From: Cupriavidus sp. BIS7
Lineage (GTDB): Bacteria; Pseudomonadota; Gammaproteobacteria; Burkholderiales; Burkholderiaceae
Length of the DNA stretch: 64,000 nt
Reading direction: 5' to 3'
NCBI RefSeq assembly: GCF_000292345.1
Contig: NZ_ALOU01000076.1
Location: forward strand, 1-64,000
The notes under the pieces are model-generated. The model was given only the letters and a program-made list of their open reading frames with translations. It was not told where the DNA came from and ran no database searches. Positions 25,769 to 35,495 of the stretch are shown here, piece after piece. A program made the position numbers and the translations under genes. Position 1 is the stretch's first letter; the number at the start of each line of letters is the position of its first letter.

Positions 25769-27643
25769 TCAGTCGTTTTTTTCATGCGACTGCATCGTGA
25801 GCCGAAGCACCACGAGCGCGCTTAGTACGTCAGCCATCTGCTGGCTATCGGTACGCAGTGCCATGACCTGATCGATCGATGTATCGAGCCACTGATGCAG
25901 CGGCAACGGCACGGGCACCACGTGCCCGGCCTTCACTCGCGCACGGAAGTGCCTTGCCACGATGCTCAGCACGCGCCGGATCGGCTTGCGCGCTGACGGC
26001 GGCAGTGATGGCAGCGCGCGCTGCAGCGCCAGCGTGCAGTAGCCGATCTGCAACTCCGTGAACCCGTCGGATGCCAGCCGCCCGCGCGTGGCGCCAAGGC
26101 GCGGCATCAACTGGCCGAGCCGGTCGAGCATCCGTGCGCCCAGTCGCGAATGGATGTCCGCCGCGCGCCAGGTGGCCGCGTGCGCCAGGTCCTGCCAGCT
26201 TGCACGCAACAGGCGGTGCGCGGCCACATGGGCGCCGAACGGACGCGCCAGCACCGCCCATACCGGTGCGAACAGCATGGCCGCTGCGTTGGCCAGGCTT
26301 GTGTTGAAGATGCCAAGGAAGTTGGTGTCGTAGACGCTCTGCACGTTGGAGAACGAGGCGGTGTTGACTGACAGCAGCATTGCGATCAGGTTGAAACCGG
26401 GCCGCTGGATCAGCATGCCGATACCGAGGTACGGCACGGACAGCATGGCCGCCAGCGTCTCGAACGTCTGGGCATGCGGAATCACCAGGAACAGGTAGAA
26501 CGACGCAATCAGCAGGCAGGCGGCGCTCCAGCGCAGGAACGTGCGCGCCACGGGGCGCGGCTCGTCGATGGTCGCGAAGAAGCAGCTGGCGATCGACGCC
26601 ACGGCCACCGGCCCGCCGCCGTCCTCCCAGCCCGAGAAGATCCACAGCAAGCCGGCGCAGAACACCGCCAGGCCGGCTGAAACCGCGCCGAACAGCAACA
26701 TGGCGTGATCGTGATAGGCAGCGGCTTGCTCGGCCTGGTCATCGGATACGGCGTCGTCGGGCAGCGGCCCCGCAGGGCGGTCCCCGATGCCATGCTGCAG
26801 CGTCTCGCAGGTCTGCATGAGCTTGCTGAACTGCCCATGCAGGTGGGCGGCAGTTCGCGTGAGCGCGACGTGCGCGCTGTCGTCGTCGGCGGCGCGCTGC
26901 GCTTGCAGCACGTTTTCCAGCGCCGAGAGGATCGGCATCAGCCCCGACATGCGGGCACGCAATGCGCGCGCATGCTGCAGCGTCAGTTCGCTTTCGGTGT
27001 CGAACGAAAGCTGCACGATCAGTTGATCGAGCGCCAGCATGTCCGCGGCCAGCCGATGGCGGCCGGCGTTGGCGCGCGGATTGGCGCTGACGATATCGTT
27101 GGCCCAGGCTGCTGCATCGTCCAGCCAGATCCGTATGCGATCACGCAGCGCCGGTGCGACCTTCGCGGGGAATACGATCGACCCGACCATGGCCGCGCAG
27201 ACGATGCCGATCACGATCTCCTCGATGCGGGCCACGGCAATGTCGAAGATCTGGCCCGGCTGCATCACCGCCGGCAACGCGACAATCGGCAACGTATAGG
27301 CCGCCAGCAGAAACACGTAGCTGCGCGGCGAGCGCTGCAGCAGCGACAGGTAGACCAGCACCACGATCCACAGCGAGATGGCGCCCAGCAGCACGATCGG
27401 CATATTGACCAGTTGCGGCACGGTGACCACGGCGGCGGTGGCGCCCAGAACGGTCCCTGCCACCCGATAGGCCGCCTTCGAGCGTGTGGCGCCCGTGAGC
27501 GGATGGGAGACGAAATAGACCGTGGCCATGGCCCAGTAGGGGCGCGGCAGGCCGAAATACAGTGCGATGTAGAGCGCCAGCATCGCGGCAGCGAATGCCT
27601 TCAGCGAAAACAGCCACTGTCGGGCATGCGGCCAGCTAGCCAT
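25769..27643 (-). CDS. FUSC-family inner-membrane exporter (AaeB/FusC-like)
   Basis: A 624-residue membrane protein with two hydrophobic blocks of about six helices each (SLKAFAAAMLALYIALYFG to IEEIVIGIVCAAMVGSIVF, and MLLFGAVSAGLAVFCAGLL to GIGMLIQRPGFNLIAMLLS), separated and followed by cytoplasmic regions. GLPRPYWAMATVYFVSHPLT is the family signature. Related proteins export aromatic carboxylic acids or fusaric acid. The ATG at 27643 starts the first membrane block; the frame runs 40 codons further, into the promoter. Divergent from a LysR gene, as aaeB is from aaeR, but without an adjacent adaptor gene. Confidence 0.88.
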   Translation of the reverse strand: MASWPHARQWLFSLKAFAAAMLALYIALYFGLPRPYWAMATVYFVSHPLTGATRSKAAYRVAGTVLGATAAVVTVPQLVNMPIVLLGAISLWIVVLVYLSLLQRSPRSYVFLLAAYTLPIVALPAVMQPGQIFDIAVARIEEIVIGIVCAAMVGSIVFPAKVAPALRDRIRIWLDDAAAWANDIVSANPRANAGRHRLAADMLALDQLIVQLSFDTESELTLQHARALRARMSGLMPILSALENVLQAQRAADDDSAHVALTRTAAHLHGQFSKLMQTCETLQHGIGDRPAGPLPDDAVSDDQAEQAAAYHDHAMLLFGAVSAGLAVFCAGLLWIFSGWEDGGGPVAVASIASCFFATIDEPRPVARTFLRWSAACLLIASFYLFLVIPHAQTFETLAAMLSVPYLGIGMLIQRPGFNLIAMLLSVNTASFSNVQSVYDTNFLGIFNTSLANAAAMLFAPVWAVLARPFGAHVAAHRLLRASWQDLAHAATWRAADIHSRLGARMLDRLGQLMPRLGATRGRLASDGFTELQIGYCTLALQRALPSLPPSARKPIRRVLSIVARHFRARVKAGHVVPVPLPLHQWLDTSIDQVMALRTDSQQMADVLSALVVLRLTMQSHEKND

Positions 27644-27732
27644 GATTTTTGATGCACCGGTCTGACCGGTGGGGGCGTTATGGGGCGTAGGATCGCAAGT
27701 GTAACGGTGCTGCGAACATTCTCTGCATGATT

Positions 27733-27759
27733 TAAAATTCCGCCACTCAGTCGGAATTT
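27733..27759. promoter_or_regulatory. LysR-type operator between the FUSC and lysR genes
   Basis: Perfect 9-bp inverted repeat AAAATTCCG and CGGAATTTT with a 9-base spacer. It contains the T-N11-A pattern of LysR-family sites and lies 16 bases before the lysR start codon, in the divergent promoter region. It is the likely autoregulatory and activating site. Confidence 0.7.
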
Positions 27760-27775
27760 TCATAGGAACCAGATC

Positions 27776-28666
27776 ATGCCGATCGACATCCGCGCGCTGC
27801 GCTACTTCGTGGAAACGGCACGTCTTAAGAGTTTTACGCAGGCTGCCTCGTCACTTTTCGTCACGCAGTCGACGATCAGCAAGATGGTCAAGCAGCTTGA
27901 GGACGAGGTTGGACAGCCACTGCTGATCCGTGAAGGCAAGGCCGTCCGGCTTACCGACGTCGGCAGGGTCGTCTATGACCGTGGGCAGGAGGCGCTCGGC
28001 GTGGTGCACCGGCTGACGCTGGAGGTGGCGGACCTGTCGTCGCTTGGCAGGGGGCAACTGACGGTTGGCATCCCGCCGATGGTCAACCTGTTCTTTTCAC
28101 CGGCAGTCAGCACATTCCGGCATCGCTATCCCAATCTGCAGCTGACGCTGTCCGAGCATGGCGGGCAGATTGTCGAGCAGCAGGTGGCCAATGGCGAACT
28201 GGAAGTGGGGGCGACGGTGCTGCCCGGCGACAGCGGCCTGCAACTGGAGACGCGCCAGTTCGCCAAGTACCCGATCTGGGCGGTGGGCCCACATCGCGCG
28301 GCATGGGCCAGCGGGCGCACTGTCACGCTGTCCGCGCTGCGCGATGAGCCACTGGTGATGCTGACCGACGAATTCTCGCTGACGCGCAAGCTGCGCCAGG
28401 CCTTTCTGGATGCCCGCATCGAACCACATGTGGTGGCGCAAAGCGGCCACTGGGACTTCCTCGCATCAATGGCCGCCGCCGGCCTTGGCACCACGTTCCT
28501 TCCCGAACCGCTGCTGGCGCGCCTGGAAACGCGCGACAAACTGGCCGTCGCCCGCCTGACCGAACCCACCGTGGACTGGTCGCTGGCCCACATCTGGTCG
28601 CCGGGTCGCTACTTGTCCCACGCTGCGCGGGCGTGGCTGGATGTGTGTGAGGAGGTAATGGGGTAG
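27776..28666 (+). CDS. LysR-family transcriptional regulator
   Basis: A 296-residue protein: N-terminal HTH MPIDIRALRYFVETARLKSF and SSLFVTQSTISKMVKQLEDE, then a LysR substrate-binding domain (LTVGIPPMVNLFFSPAVSTF). RBS AGGAA is close to the ATG. It is divergent from the FUSC exporter and most likely induces it in response to the exported aromatic acid. Confidence 0.94.
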   Translation: MPIDIRALRYFVETARLKSFTQAASSLFVTQSTISKMVKQLEDEVGQPLLIREGKAVRLTDVGRVVYDRGQEALGVVHRLTLEVADLSSLGRGQLTVGIPPMVNLFFSPAVSTFRHRYPNLQLTLSEHGGQIVEQQVANGELEVGATVLPGDSGLQLETRQFAKYPIWAVGPHRAAWASGRTVTLSALRDEPLVMLTDEFSLTRKLRQAFLDARIEPHVVAQSGHWDFLASMAAAGLGTTFLPEPLLARLETRDKLAVARLTEPTVDWSLAHIWSPGRYLSHAARAWLDVCEEVMG

Positions 28667-28670
28667 ATTT

Positions 28671-28799
28671 TCTCCCCTCTCCCGCACGCGGGAGAGGGGC
28701 AGGGGGAGAGGGCCTAGCGGTTCAAATTGCGACAAGGCGGCAAGCAGCGCCGCCATGCCCTCTCCCCCGACCCCTCTCCCACTTTGTGGGAGAGGGGAG
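28671..28799. repeat. MITE-like palindromic repeat, copy B
   Basis: A 129-bp near-copy of the element at 1335-1462. The terminal hairpin arms are almost unchanged; the core shares AGCGGTTCAAATT and the ACAAG-n-CGGCAAGCAG stretch. It lies between the convergent lysR and ABC permease genes and starts four bases after the lysR stop. No target-site duplication is obvious. Confidence 0.88.
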
Positions 28800-28816
28800 A
28801 CCACCACCAGTCAGTA

Positions 28817-29983
28817 CTACCGCGCCCGCAGCGCATCCACAATATTCAATCGCGACGCCCTGAGCGCAGGCAGGAAGCCGCCGATCAGGCCCATCGCCAT
28901 GGCGAACAGCAGGGTCTTGATGACGATGGGTGGTGTCAGCACGAAGCGGAACGACAGGTCCGCGAACGTCTGGAAATTGGTGGTCGAGAACGACGCAAAC
29001 TGCATCAGCGATGCGCAAAGCAGGCCGGCCAGGCCGCCAATCAGCCCGAGCAACACCGCTTCGATCAGGAATGCCGCGAGCACGTTGATGCGCCGGAATC
29101 CCAGCGCGCGCAGCGTGCCGATTTCGCCGACGCGATTGGCGACGGATGCGTACATCGTGATCATTGCGCCGATCATGGCCGCGATGGAGAAGATCGTCGT
29201 CAGCGTCAGCCCGAGGATATTGATGAACGTCGACAGCGCCTTCGACTGGTCGCTGTAGAACTGCTGCTCGCGCTTGGCCTCGTTGGCCAGGCGCGGGTCG
29301 ACGTCGATGTCGGCCCGGAAGCGGTCGAATGCGTCTGACTGGCCGAGCCTGACCACCATCGACGAATAGCTCGTACGCCGGAACGACTGCATCAACTGGT
29401 CGACATCGCCCCAGATCTCCGAATCGAAACCGCTGCCGCCAGCGTCGAAGTGGCCGACGACGGTCCAGTCGCGCTGGGCAAAGCGTAGATGGTCGCCGAT
29501 TCGGACGTTGCCGTATCCCTTGGCGATGCTGCTGCCGACGACGATTTCCGCCGAGCCGGGCTTGAACATGCGGCCTTCGGTCAGCCTGACCTGCGGCCGC
29601 ATCTCTACGCCCAGCGGCGAGATGCCGCGAATCACCACGTTCGACGGCGTGGTGTAGCCGGTCTTGGTCAGCGAGATCAGCACCACGGCCTCGCGCGAGG
29701 ACATCGGGCGTCCCTCTGGGGTCAGCGCGACGGCCGGGTGCATCTCCATGGCGGCCGCCTGGTCGCGCGAGATCGCGCTCTGGATCTCGGTCTCCGCGCC
29801 CTTGCGGATCAGCACCACGTTGTCGCGCTCGCCAGTTGTCACCAGCGTCTTCTTGAGGCCCGCATCGAGCATCAGCATGGCCGCGAACACAAATACAACC
29901 AGCGCCAGGCCGCCCGCTGTCAGCGAGGTGGTCAGGCGCCGGGCCCAGACATTTCGTGCGATGTAGTGGATCGGGATGACCAT
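28817..29983 (-). CDS. MacB/FtsX-type ABC transporter permease (second permease)
   Basis: An inner-membrane protein of about 388 residues. One helix near the N-terminus (LTTSLTAGGLALVVFVFAAM) is followed by a periplasmic MacB core, and three C-terminal helices form the FtsX domain (TIFSIAAMIGAMITMYASVA, GEIGTLRALGFRRINVLAAF, and a last helix ending PALRASRLNIVDALRAR). ATG 29983 starts a typical MVIPIHYIARN terminus; a GTG at 30001 overlapping the previous stop is the alternative. Last gene of a four-gene export operon. Confidence 0.9.
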   Translation of the reverse strand: MVIPIHYIARNVWARRLTTSLTAGGLALVVFVFAAMLMLDAGLKKTLVTTGERDNVVLIRKGAETEIQSAISRDQAAAMEMHPAVALTPEGRPMSSREAVVLISLTKTGYTTPSNVVIRGISPLGVEMRPQVRLTEGRMFKPGSAEIVVGSSIAKGYGNVRIGDHLRFAQRDWTVVGHFDAGGSGFDSEIWGDVDQLMQSFRRTSYSSMVVRLGQSDAFDRFRADIDVDPRLANEAKREQQFYSDQSKALSTFINILGLTLTTIFSIAAMIGAMITMYASVANRVGEIGTLRALGFRRINVLAAFLIEAVLLGLIGGLAGLLCASLMQFASFSTTNFQTFADLSFRFVLTPPIVIKTLLFAMAMGLIGGFLPALRASRLNIVDALRAR

Positions 29984-29997
29984 GGGCGATACCTGTG

Positions 29998-31152
29998 TCA
30001 CCCGATTGCCCGCAGGCCTTCGACAATCCGCACGCGCGCGGCCTGTACGGCGGGGACGATGGCGGCCGCCATGCCAACCACCAGCGCGCAGACGGCCTGC
30101 ATGGCCATCGTGTCATGCGATACCGTGAAGACGGGGAACACGCCGCCAACCGCCTGCTTGAAGAACCGCGCGGCCGGTGGCGTCAGCAGCATGCCAAGCG
30201 CGCCGCCGAAGGTGCTGATGACCATCGATTCGCCAAACACCAGCAGCGACAGGAAGCCTGAGCCAAAACCCAGCGCCTTGAGCGTGGCGTATTCGGTGAC
30301 CCGCTCGCGCGCGCTCATGGCCATGGCGTTGGCCATGACGGCCATCACGATGACGATCACGACATACGACACCAGGCGGATGGCCGCGATGATCTGGTTG
30401 GACATCGCCACAAAGCCAAGCTGGAATGCCTGCTCGGTCTCCGTCAGCGTCTCTGCCAGCGAATTGCGGAATACGTTGTCCACGGCGCGCGAGATGGCGG
30501 CGGCGTTGTCCGGATTGTCGATGCCAAGCACGTACACGCCCACCTGATCGGCCTGCCGGGCGGTTTTCTTGCGCACGGTCTCGTTCAGGTAATCCCAGTG
30601 GAAGATCATCTGGCGCGTGATCGTGCTTTCGTCGCGTCCCTCCATGATGCCGCGCACGACAAAGTCCCAAGTGCCCGGATAAATCGTGCCCTTGATCGGG
30701 ATGACGTCGCCCACCTTGAACCCGTACAGGTCCGCAAGCTGTCGCCCGACCAGTGCGCCGCGCCGGTCGCGTTCGTAATCAGCGCGCTGCGCGGGCGGCA
30801 CGATGAATTCGGGATAAAGGTCCAGATAGTTGTCAGAAACGGCGAACTGGGCGAAAAAGTTCTTCGGATCGCGATAGACGCCGCCAAACCAGTTCGAACG
30901 CGCCACCAGCGTCACGCCGTCCACGCCCTTGATGCGGCTCTCATAACTGAGCGGCAGCGTAAACGTCAGCGAGATCGCATTGCGCGTCACCAGCCGCGCG
31001 TTCGATGCGGCCGAGGCGCCTGCGTACCACGCATCCACCACGGTCTGCAGCAGGCCGTACGCCAGCACGGCGATCACCAGCCCGAGCACGGTCAGTGCCG
31101 TGCGCAGCTTGTGGCGCATCGCGTTGCGGGCGATCAGCTTGGCCAGGTACAT
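29998..31152 (-). CDS. MacB/FtsX-type ABC transporter permease (first permease)
   Basis: A 384-residue permease with the same architecture as the next gene: MYLAKLIARNAMRHKLRTAL, a periplasmic domain of about 200 residues, then the FtsX helices with ERVTEYATLKALGFGSGFL and the ending AVQAARVRIVEGLRAIG. It starts two bases after the ATPase gene. The two permeases differ in sequence and presumably form a heterodimer. Confidence 0.9.
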   Translation of the reverse strand: MYLAKLIARNAMRHKLRTALTVLGLVIAVLAYGLLQTVVDAWYAGASAASNARLVTRNAISLTFTLPLSYESRIKGVDGVTLVARSNWFGGVYRDPKNFFAQFAVSDNYLDLYPEFIVPPAQRADYERDRRGALVGRQLADLYGFKVGDVIPIKGTIYPGTWDFVVRGIMEGRDESTITRQMIFHWDYLNETVRKKTARQADQVGVYVLGIDNPDNAAAISRAVDNVFRNSLAETLTETEQAFQLGFVAMSNQIIAAIRLVSYVVIVIVMAVMANAMAMSARERVTEYATLKALGFGSGFLSLLVFGESMVISTFGGALGMLLTPPAARFFKQAVGGVFPVFTVSHDTMAMQAVCALVVGMAAAIVPAVQAARVRIVEGLRAIG

Positions 31153-31154
31153 GA

Positions 31155-31868
31155 TTAGCGAAACACCTTGCCGGCGCCGCCAACGCCACCATCCGTCAGC
31201 TCGCCCTTTTCCAGATGGACGAGCGATTTCGCGGCCTCGGCCGCGTGGGCGTCGTGCGTCACCATGATGATGGTCTTGCCGAGATCGGCGTTCAGGCGCT
31301 GGAGCATCGATAGGATCTCCGTGGCCGATGTACGGTCAAGGTCGCCGGTGGGTTCGTCCGCGACGATCAGCGTCGGGTCGGTGATCAACGCACGCGCAAT
31401 CGCCACGCGCTGCTGCTGCCCCCCGGAGAGTTCGGACGGGTAGTGATCCATCCGCTCGGCCAGGTTGACCATGCGCAGCACCAGTTCCACACGCTCGCGC
31501 CGTTCGGTGCGCGATAGCCGGGTCAGCATCAGCGGCAGCTCCACATTCTCAAACGCGGTCAGTACCGGCATCAGATTGTAGAACTGGAAGATGAAGCCGA
31601 CATGGGCGGCGCGCCAGTCGGCCAGCGCGGATTCTGGCAGGTCGGAAATATCGACACCGCCGACGATCAGTTCGCCGCTGTCCGGCCGATCGATGCCGGC
31701 GATCAGGTTCAGCAGCGTGCTCTTGCCGGAGCCCGACGGCCCCATCAGCGCGATAAAGTCGCCCGCGGCGATATCGAGTGAGATATCGGACAGCACCGGC
31801 ACGGTCTGCGCGCCGCGCTGGTACGACTTGGCCAGATGACGGATCGAAACGAGAGGGGCGGCGGCCAT
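31155..31868 (-). CDS. ABC transporter ATP-binding protein (MacB/LolD class)
   Basis: A 237-residue ATPase with Walker [10 protein letters not shown], the Q-loop region [20 protein letters not shown], signature [15 protein letters not shown] and Walker [13 protein letters not shown]. It starts two bases after the adaptor gene and powers the two permeases. This class drives mechanotransmission across the periplasm rather than substrate passage through the membrane domains. Confidence 0.95.
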   Translation of the reverse strand: MAAAPLVSIRHLAKSYQRGAQTVPVLSDISLDIAAGDFIALMGPSGSGKSTLLNLIAGIDRPDSGELIVGGVDISDLPESALADWRAAHVGFIFQFYNLMPVLTAFENVELPLMLTRLSRTERRERVELVLRMVNLAERMDHYPSELSGGQQQRVAIARALITDPTLIVADEPTGDLDRTSATEILSMLQRLNADLGKTIIMVTHDAHAAEAAKSLVHLEKGELTDGGVGGAGKVFR

Positions 31869-31870
31869 GA

Positions 31871-33079
31871 TTACTTCTTGGTCACCGAGACCTTGCCGCC
31901 GTCGGTCAGCTTGTCGGTCGGCGCCAGCACCACCACGTCCCCGGGCTTGACGCCCTGGACGGCGACCAGTTCGCCGATCTTTTCGCCGCGCGTCACGGTT
32001 ACCTGCCTGACCTTGCCATCCTGAACCACGAAAACGGTCGGCTTGCCGTCGCGCTCGACCACGGCAGTCGGCTGCACGGCCGTCACCGGCTTGTTCTCTC
32101 CAGGCGGCACAGGCTTGGACAGAAATGCGATCTTGGCGCTCATGTCAGGCAGCACGCGCGGGTCACGATCGACGAAGCGGATCTTGACCAGCACGGTGGC
32201 CTTGGATCGGTCGACGGTGGGCACGATGCGCGATACGCGTCCTTCCATGCGCAGGTTGGGCAGCGCGTCCAGCAGGATCTCGCACGGCTGTTCGACCGTG
32301 ATCTTGGCGATGTTGGATTCAGCAACGTCAGCTTCCACTTCCAGCGTGGACATGTCCGCGATGGTCACGATCGCGCCCTTGGTGTCGGCCGCGGCCGAGA
32401 AAGGCGTGATGTTGTCGCCAACGTTCGCGTGCTTGATCAGCACCACACCGTCGAACGGCGCGCGGACCACGGTCTGTTCCACGGCCACTTCGGCCGCGCG
32501 GGCATTGGCCTTGGCCGAGGCAATGGACGCCTGCGAGTTGCTGATCGATGCGCGCGCCTTGTTGTAGCGGGCCAGGTCCGAATCGTATTGCTGCTTCGAG
32601 ATGGCGGCGGGGGCGAGCAGTTCCTTCGAGCGGCGCAGGTTGACGTCGGCATCGCGCAGTTCTGCTTGCTGCAGTTCCAGGTTGGCCTCGGCCACCTGCA
32701 CCTGGGCGCGCGCCTGCGCCGCCGACGCCTCCACGTCGCGGCTTTCAATCCGGGCGATGATCTCGTCCTTCTTGACGCGCGATCCTTCCAGCACGCCAAG
32801 CCATTCCAGCCGGCCCTGCGCCTTCGACGCCACCGCCGCCTTGCGCTGCGGCACCACGTAGCCGGTGGCGTTCAGCAGCGTGTAGTTCTGCGATGGGTAG
32901 GCCGCCGTGACCGTGACCGTTTCCACCGGCTGCGGGCCGGCCAGCTTCACGCCGATACCGGCCAGCACGAGAACAACGACGGCAACGATCGCGTAACGCA
33001 GCCAGTGACGGCGCCGACGCGTCGCGGGCGCCATGGCACTGCGTTCGATCTTCAGCTTGCTCAGGTCTTGATCAGCCAA
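31871..33079 (-). CDS. HlyD/MacA-type periplasmic adaptor protein
   Basis: A 402-residue membrane-fusion protein: an N-terminal anchor helix (YAIVAVVVLVLAGIGVKLA), biotinyl-lipoyl halves (YVVPQRKAAVASKAQGRLEW and TVVRAPFDGVVLIKHANVGD) flanking a long helical hairpin (residues about 115-190), and a beta-barrel. First gene of the adaptor-ATPase-permease-permease operon. No outer-membrane channel gene is present, so a TolC-like protein from elsewhere is needed. The substrate is unknown. Confidence 0.92.
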   Translation of the reverse strand: MADQDLSKLKIERSAMAPATRRRRHWLRYAIVAVVVLVLAGIGVKLAGPQPVETVTVTAAYPSQNYTLLNATGYVVPQRKAAVASKAQGRLEWLGVLEGSRVKKDEIIARIESRDVEASAAQARAQVQVAEANLELQQAELRDADVNLRRSKELLAPAAISKQQYDSDLARYNKARASISNSQASIASAKANARAAEVAVEQTVVRAPFDGVVLIKHANVGDNITPFSAAADTKGAIVTIADMSTLEVEADVAESNIAKITVEQPCEILLDALPNLRMEGRVSRIVPTVDRSKATVLVKIRFVDRDPRVLPDMSAKIAFLSKPVPPGENKPVTAVQPTAVVERDGKPTVFVVQDGKVRQVTVTRGEKIGELVAVQGVKPGDVVVLAPTDKLTDGGKVSVTKK

Positions 33080-33155
33080 TTTGGGAGGCGTCCCGTTGTG
33101 GACGAATGCCGAGAAAGGCCCCCAGTATAGCCACTGGCCGTACCGCCTGGCAGAT

Positions 33156-33188
33156 GCGAGGCAGGTGCGAGGCAGGTGCGAGGCAGAT
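33156..33188. repeat. Three tandem 11-bp repeats
   Basis: GCGAGGCAGGT is repeated at 33156, 33167 and 33178 (last copy GCGAGGCAGAT) in the 133-bp gap between the adaptor promoter and the end of the FAD oxidoreductase gene. No function is evident. Confidence 0.8.
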
Positions 33189-33212
33189 GGCGTGCAGGCG
33201 GTGCGGCAGGGG

Positions 33213-34625
33213 CTAGAGCAGTTTGCCGGGATTCATGATGCCGCTCGGGTCAAACACCTGCTTGATGGCGCGCATCAGGCGCAGTTCGAGCGGGTCCTTG
33301 AGCGCCAGGAAGGCGTCGCGCTTGAGCTGGCCGATGCCGTGCTCGGCGCTGATGCTGCCGTTGTAGCGCGCCACTTCTTCAAGCACGTCATCGCTGACGG
33401 CCTTGCCTTCGCCCAGCGCCCATTTCGGCTCGGCGCCGAGCGGACGCGACAGGTTGTAGTGCAGGTTGCCGTCGCCGAAGTGGCCGAAGATGAACGGGCG
33501 AACACCCGGATGGCGCGCCGCCAGGCGAGCTTCCATCGACGCCATGAAGGCCGGAATGGCCTCGATTGGCAGCGACACATCGTGCTTCAGGTGCAGGCCG
33601 TCCGCGCGCTGGGCTTCCGAAATTTCCTCGCGCAGGCGCCACAGGCCCTGCAGCTGGGCCAGCGATGCCGAAACGGCCGCGTCCAGGCACAGCCCCTGAT
33701 CGAGCGCGTCGCCAATCACCGATTCGAGTAGCGCATTGAGGACGTCTTCGGGCGCCGTGTCGGCGATCTCCACCAACACATAAGCCGGGTGGCGGTCGGC
33801 GAATGGCGCGTGCACGCCTTCGACGTGGGTCAGCACAAGGTCCAGGCACGCGCCGGTAAAGAACTCGTAGGCCTGCAGCCGCGCGCCGCAACGCGCGAAC
33901 AACAGCGAAAACAGTTGCAACGCCTGCTGGGGCGATTCGACGGCCGCCAGCACGACGGCCCGGGAATCCGCACGCGGCAGCAGGCGCAGCGCGGCGGCTG
34001 TGATGATGCCGAGCGTGCCTTCCGATCCGATCAGCAACTGCTTGAGGTCGTAGCCGGTGTTGTCCTTGCGCAGCGTGCGCAGCCCGTGAAAGATCTCGCC
34101 ATTTGGCAGCACCGCTTCCACGCCGAGCACCAGTTCGCGCGTCATGCCGTATCGCACCACGTTGACGCCGCCGGCGTTGGTCGCCAGATTGCCGCCGATC
34201 TGGCAGGAATCCTCGGCCGCCAGCGACAGCGGGAACAAACGGTCTGCCTCCTCGGCGGCGCGGCGCAGGTTGCCGAGGATGCAACCGGCCTCGGCAACCA
34301 TCGTGTTGGCGATCGTGTCGATCGAGCGGATCTTGTCCATGCGGTCGAGGCTGAGCACGACGTTGGCGCGATTGCCGTCCGGTGCCGCGCCGCCGCACAG
34401 CCCGGTGTTGCCGCCGCGCGGCACCACGGGCACGCCGGCCTGCTGGCATAGCGCCAGCGCCTGGGCCACCTGTTCGCTGGTACGCGGACGGATTACGGCC
34501 TGCGCCTGGCCCTTGTACAGGCCGCGCCAGTCGGCAAGCCAGGGCGCCACATCGTCCGGCGCGGTGGCCACCACGTCGGGGCCCAGGGTTTCGGTCAGGC
34601 GTTGCGCGAAGTTCGTATCGGACAT
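33213..34625 (-). CDS. FAD-binding oxidoreductase, GlcD/D-2-hydroxy-acid dehydrogenase family
   Basis: A 470-residue flavoprotein with a PCMH FAD domain (VPVVPRGGNTGLCGGAAPDG, then ADRLFPLSLAAEDSCQIGGN and NAGGVNVVRYGMTRELVLG) and a FAD-oxidase C-terminal domain (FIFGHFGDGNLHYNLSRP, SISAEHGIGQLKRDAF). Relatives oxidise D-lactate, D-2-hydroxyglutarate or glycolate. Start at ATG 34625. It follows a GntR regulator by 37 bases, so the two form an operon; the substrate is likely the regulator's ligand. Confidence 0.92.
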   Translation of the reverse strand: MSDTNFAQRLTETLGPDVVATAPDDVAPWLADWRGLYKGQAQAVIRPRTSEQVAQALALCQQAGVPVVPRGGNTGLCGGAAPDGNRANVVLSLDRMDKIRSIDTIANTMVAEAGCILGNLRRAAEEADRLFPLSLAAEDSCQIGGNLATNAGGVNVVRYGMTRELVLGVEAVLPNGEIFHGLRTLRKDNTGYDLKQLLIGSEGTLGIITAAALRLLPRADSRAVVLAAVESPQQALQLFSLLFARCGARLQAYEFFTGACLDLVLTHVEGVHAPFADRHPAYVLVEIADTAPEDVLNALLESVIGDALDQGLCLDAAVSASLAQLQGLWRLREEISEAQRADGLHLKHDVSLPIEAIPAFMASMEARLAARHPGVRPFIFGHFGDGNLHYNLSRPLGAEPKWALGEGKAVSDDVLEEVARYNGSISAEHGIGQLKRDAFLALKDPLELRLMRAIKQVFDPSGIMNPGKLL

Positions 34626-34662
34626 GATCTGCGGTTGGGGGAGTGCGGTTTTTTCGAGAGGC

Positions 34663-35361
34663 TCAGCGTGGCTCGCGCATCGGCAGGCCAAGCCGGGCGG
34701 CAGCGTTGCGCAGGTGTACGGCGGCACTCAGGCGGGCCCGATCGGCGTCCCGGGCGCGAATCGCGTCGAAGATCGCCACGTGCTCGCCATGGACCTGCGT
34801 GGGCAGGCCCGGCTGTTTGCTGGAGTTCACGCGTGCGGTGCGCACGGCCTGATGCAACTGCAGCGTCATGTATTGCAGCAACTGCAGGTAGTACTTGTTG
34901 TGCGTGGCCATGGCGATGGCGATATGAAACTGGATATCGGGCTCCACGCCGTGATCGGCATCATCAAGCTGCGAAGCCAGCGCGTCGAGCAGGGCGCCCA
35001 TGCGCGATATGTCCTGCTCGGTGCGATGCTGCGCAGCCATCGCCGCGGCGGCACTTTCCAGGTCAAGACGCAACTCGAAGATGTCGGCCAGATCGGCCAT
35101 GTCGGCGTTGCCCGCCAGGCGGAAGCCACTGTCGCTGACGCGCGAACGCACCGTGCTGCCCAGCCCCTGACGGCTTTCGATCATCCCCAGCGAGCGCAGA
35201 TGCTCGGTCACCTCGCGAATCACGGCCGCGCTGACGCCATAGCGCTCGGAAAGCTGCTTGCCGGTGGGCAGCCGTGTGCCGACGGGAAATGTGCCGTCGG
35301 CGATCTCGCCACGAAGCTGCTGGATCACGCGCTCGGTCAGGGTAATGGGTCGGGTCTGCAT
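34663..35361 (-). CDS. GntR-family regulator, FadR/FCD subfamily
   Basis: A 232-residue repressor with N-terminal winged HTH (LPTGKQLSERYGVSAAVIRE) and an all-helical FCD ligand domain (ADLADIFELRLDLESAAAAM, DIQFHIAIAMATHNKYY, GEHVAIFDAIRARDADRA with the metal-binding Asp/His positions). The ATG at 35361 has AAGGTG upstream; an in-frame GTG lies at 35370. It precedes the FAD oxidoreductase and probably controls it in response to a hydroxy acid. Confidence 0.92.
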   Translation of the reverse strand: MQTRPITLTERVIQQLRGEIADGTFPVGTRLPTGKQLSERYGVSAAVIREVTEHLRSLGMIESRQGLGSTVRSRVSDSGFRLAGNADMADLADIFELRLDLESAAAAMAAQHRTEQDISRMGALLDALASQLDDADHGVEPDIQFHIAIAMATHNKYYLQLLQYMTLQLHQAVRTARVNSSKQPGLPTQVHGEHVAIFDAIRARDADRARLSAAVHLRNAAARLGLPMREPR

Positions 35362-35495
35362 GGCCGACACCTTACGCTTTTCTGGTTATATGAAAACTTG
35401 GGGTAAACGCCTAAATTCGGGAGGTCTTCGGGCTGGATGCATCTTCACGCCCGCGGGCCAGGGCTCGCACAGGTTGCGAGGGGCGCCGGCCGCAA

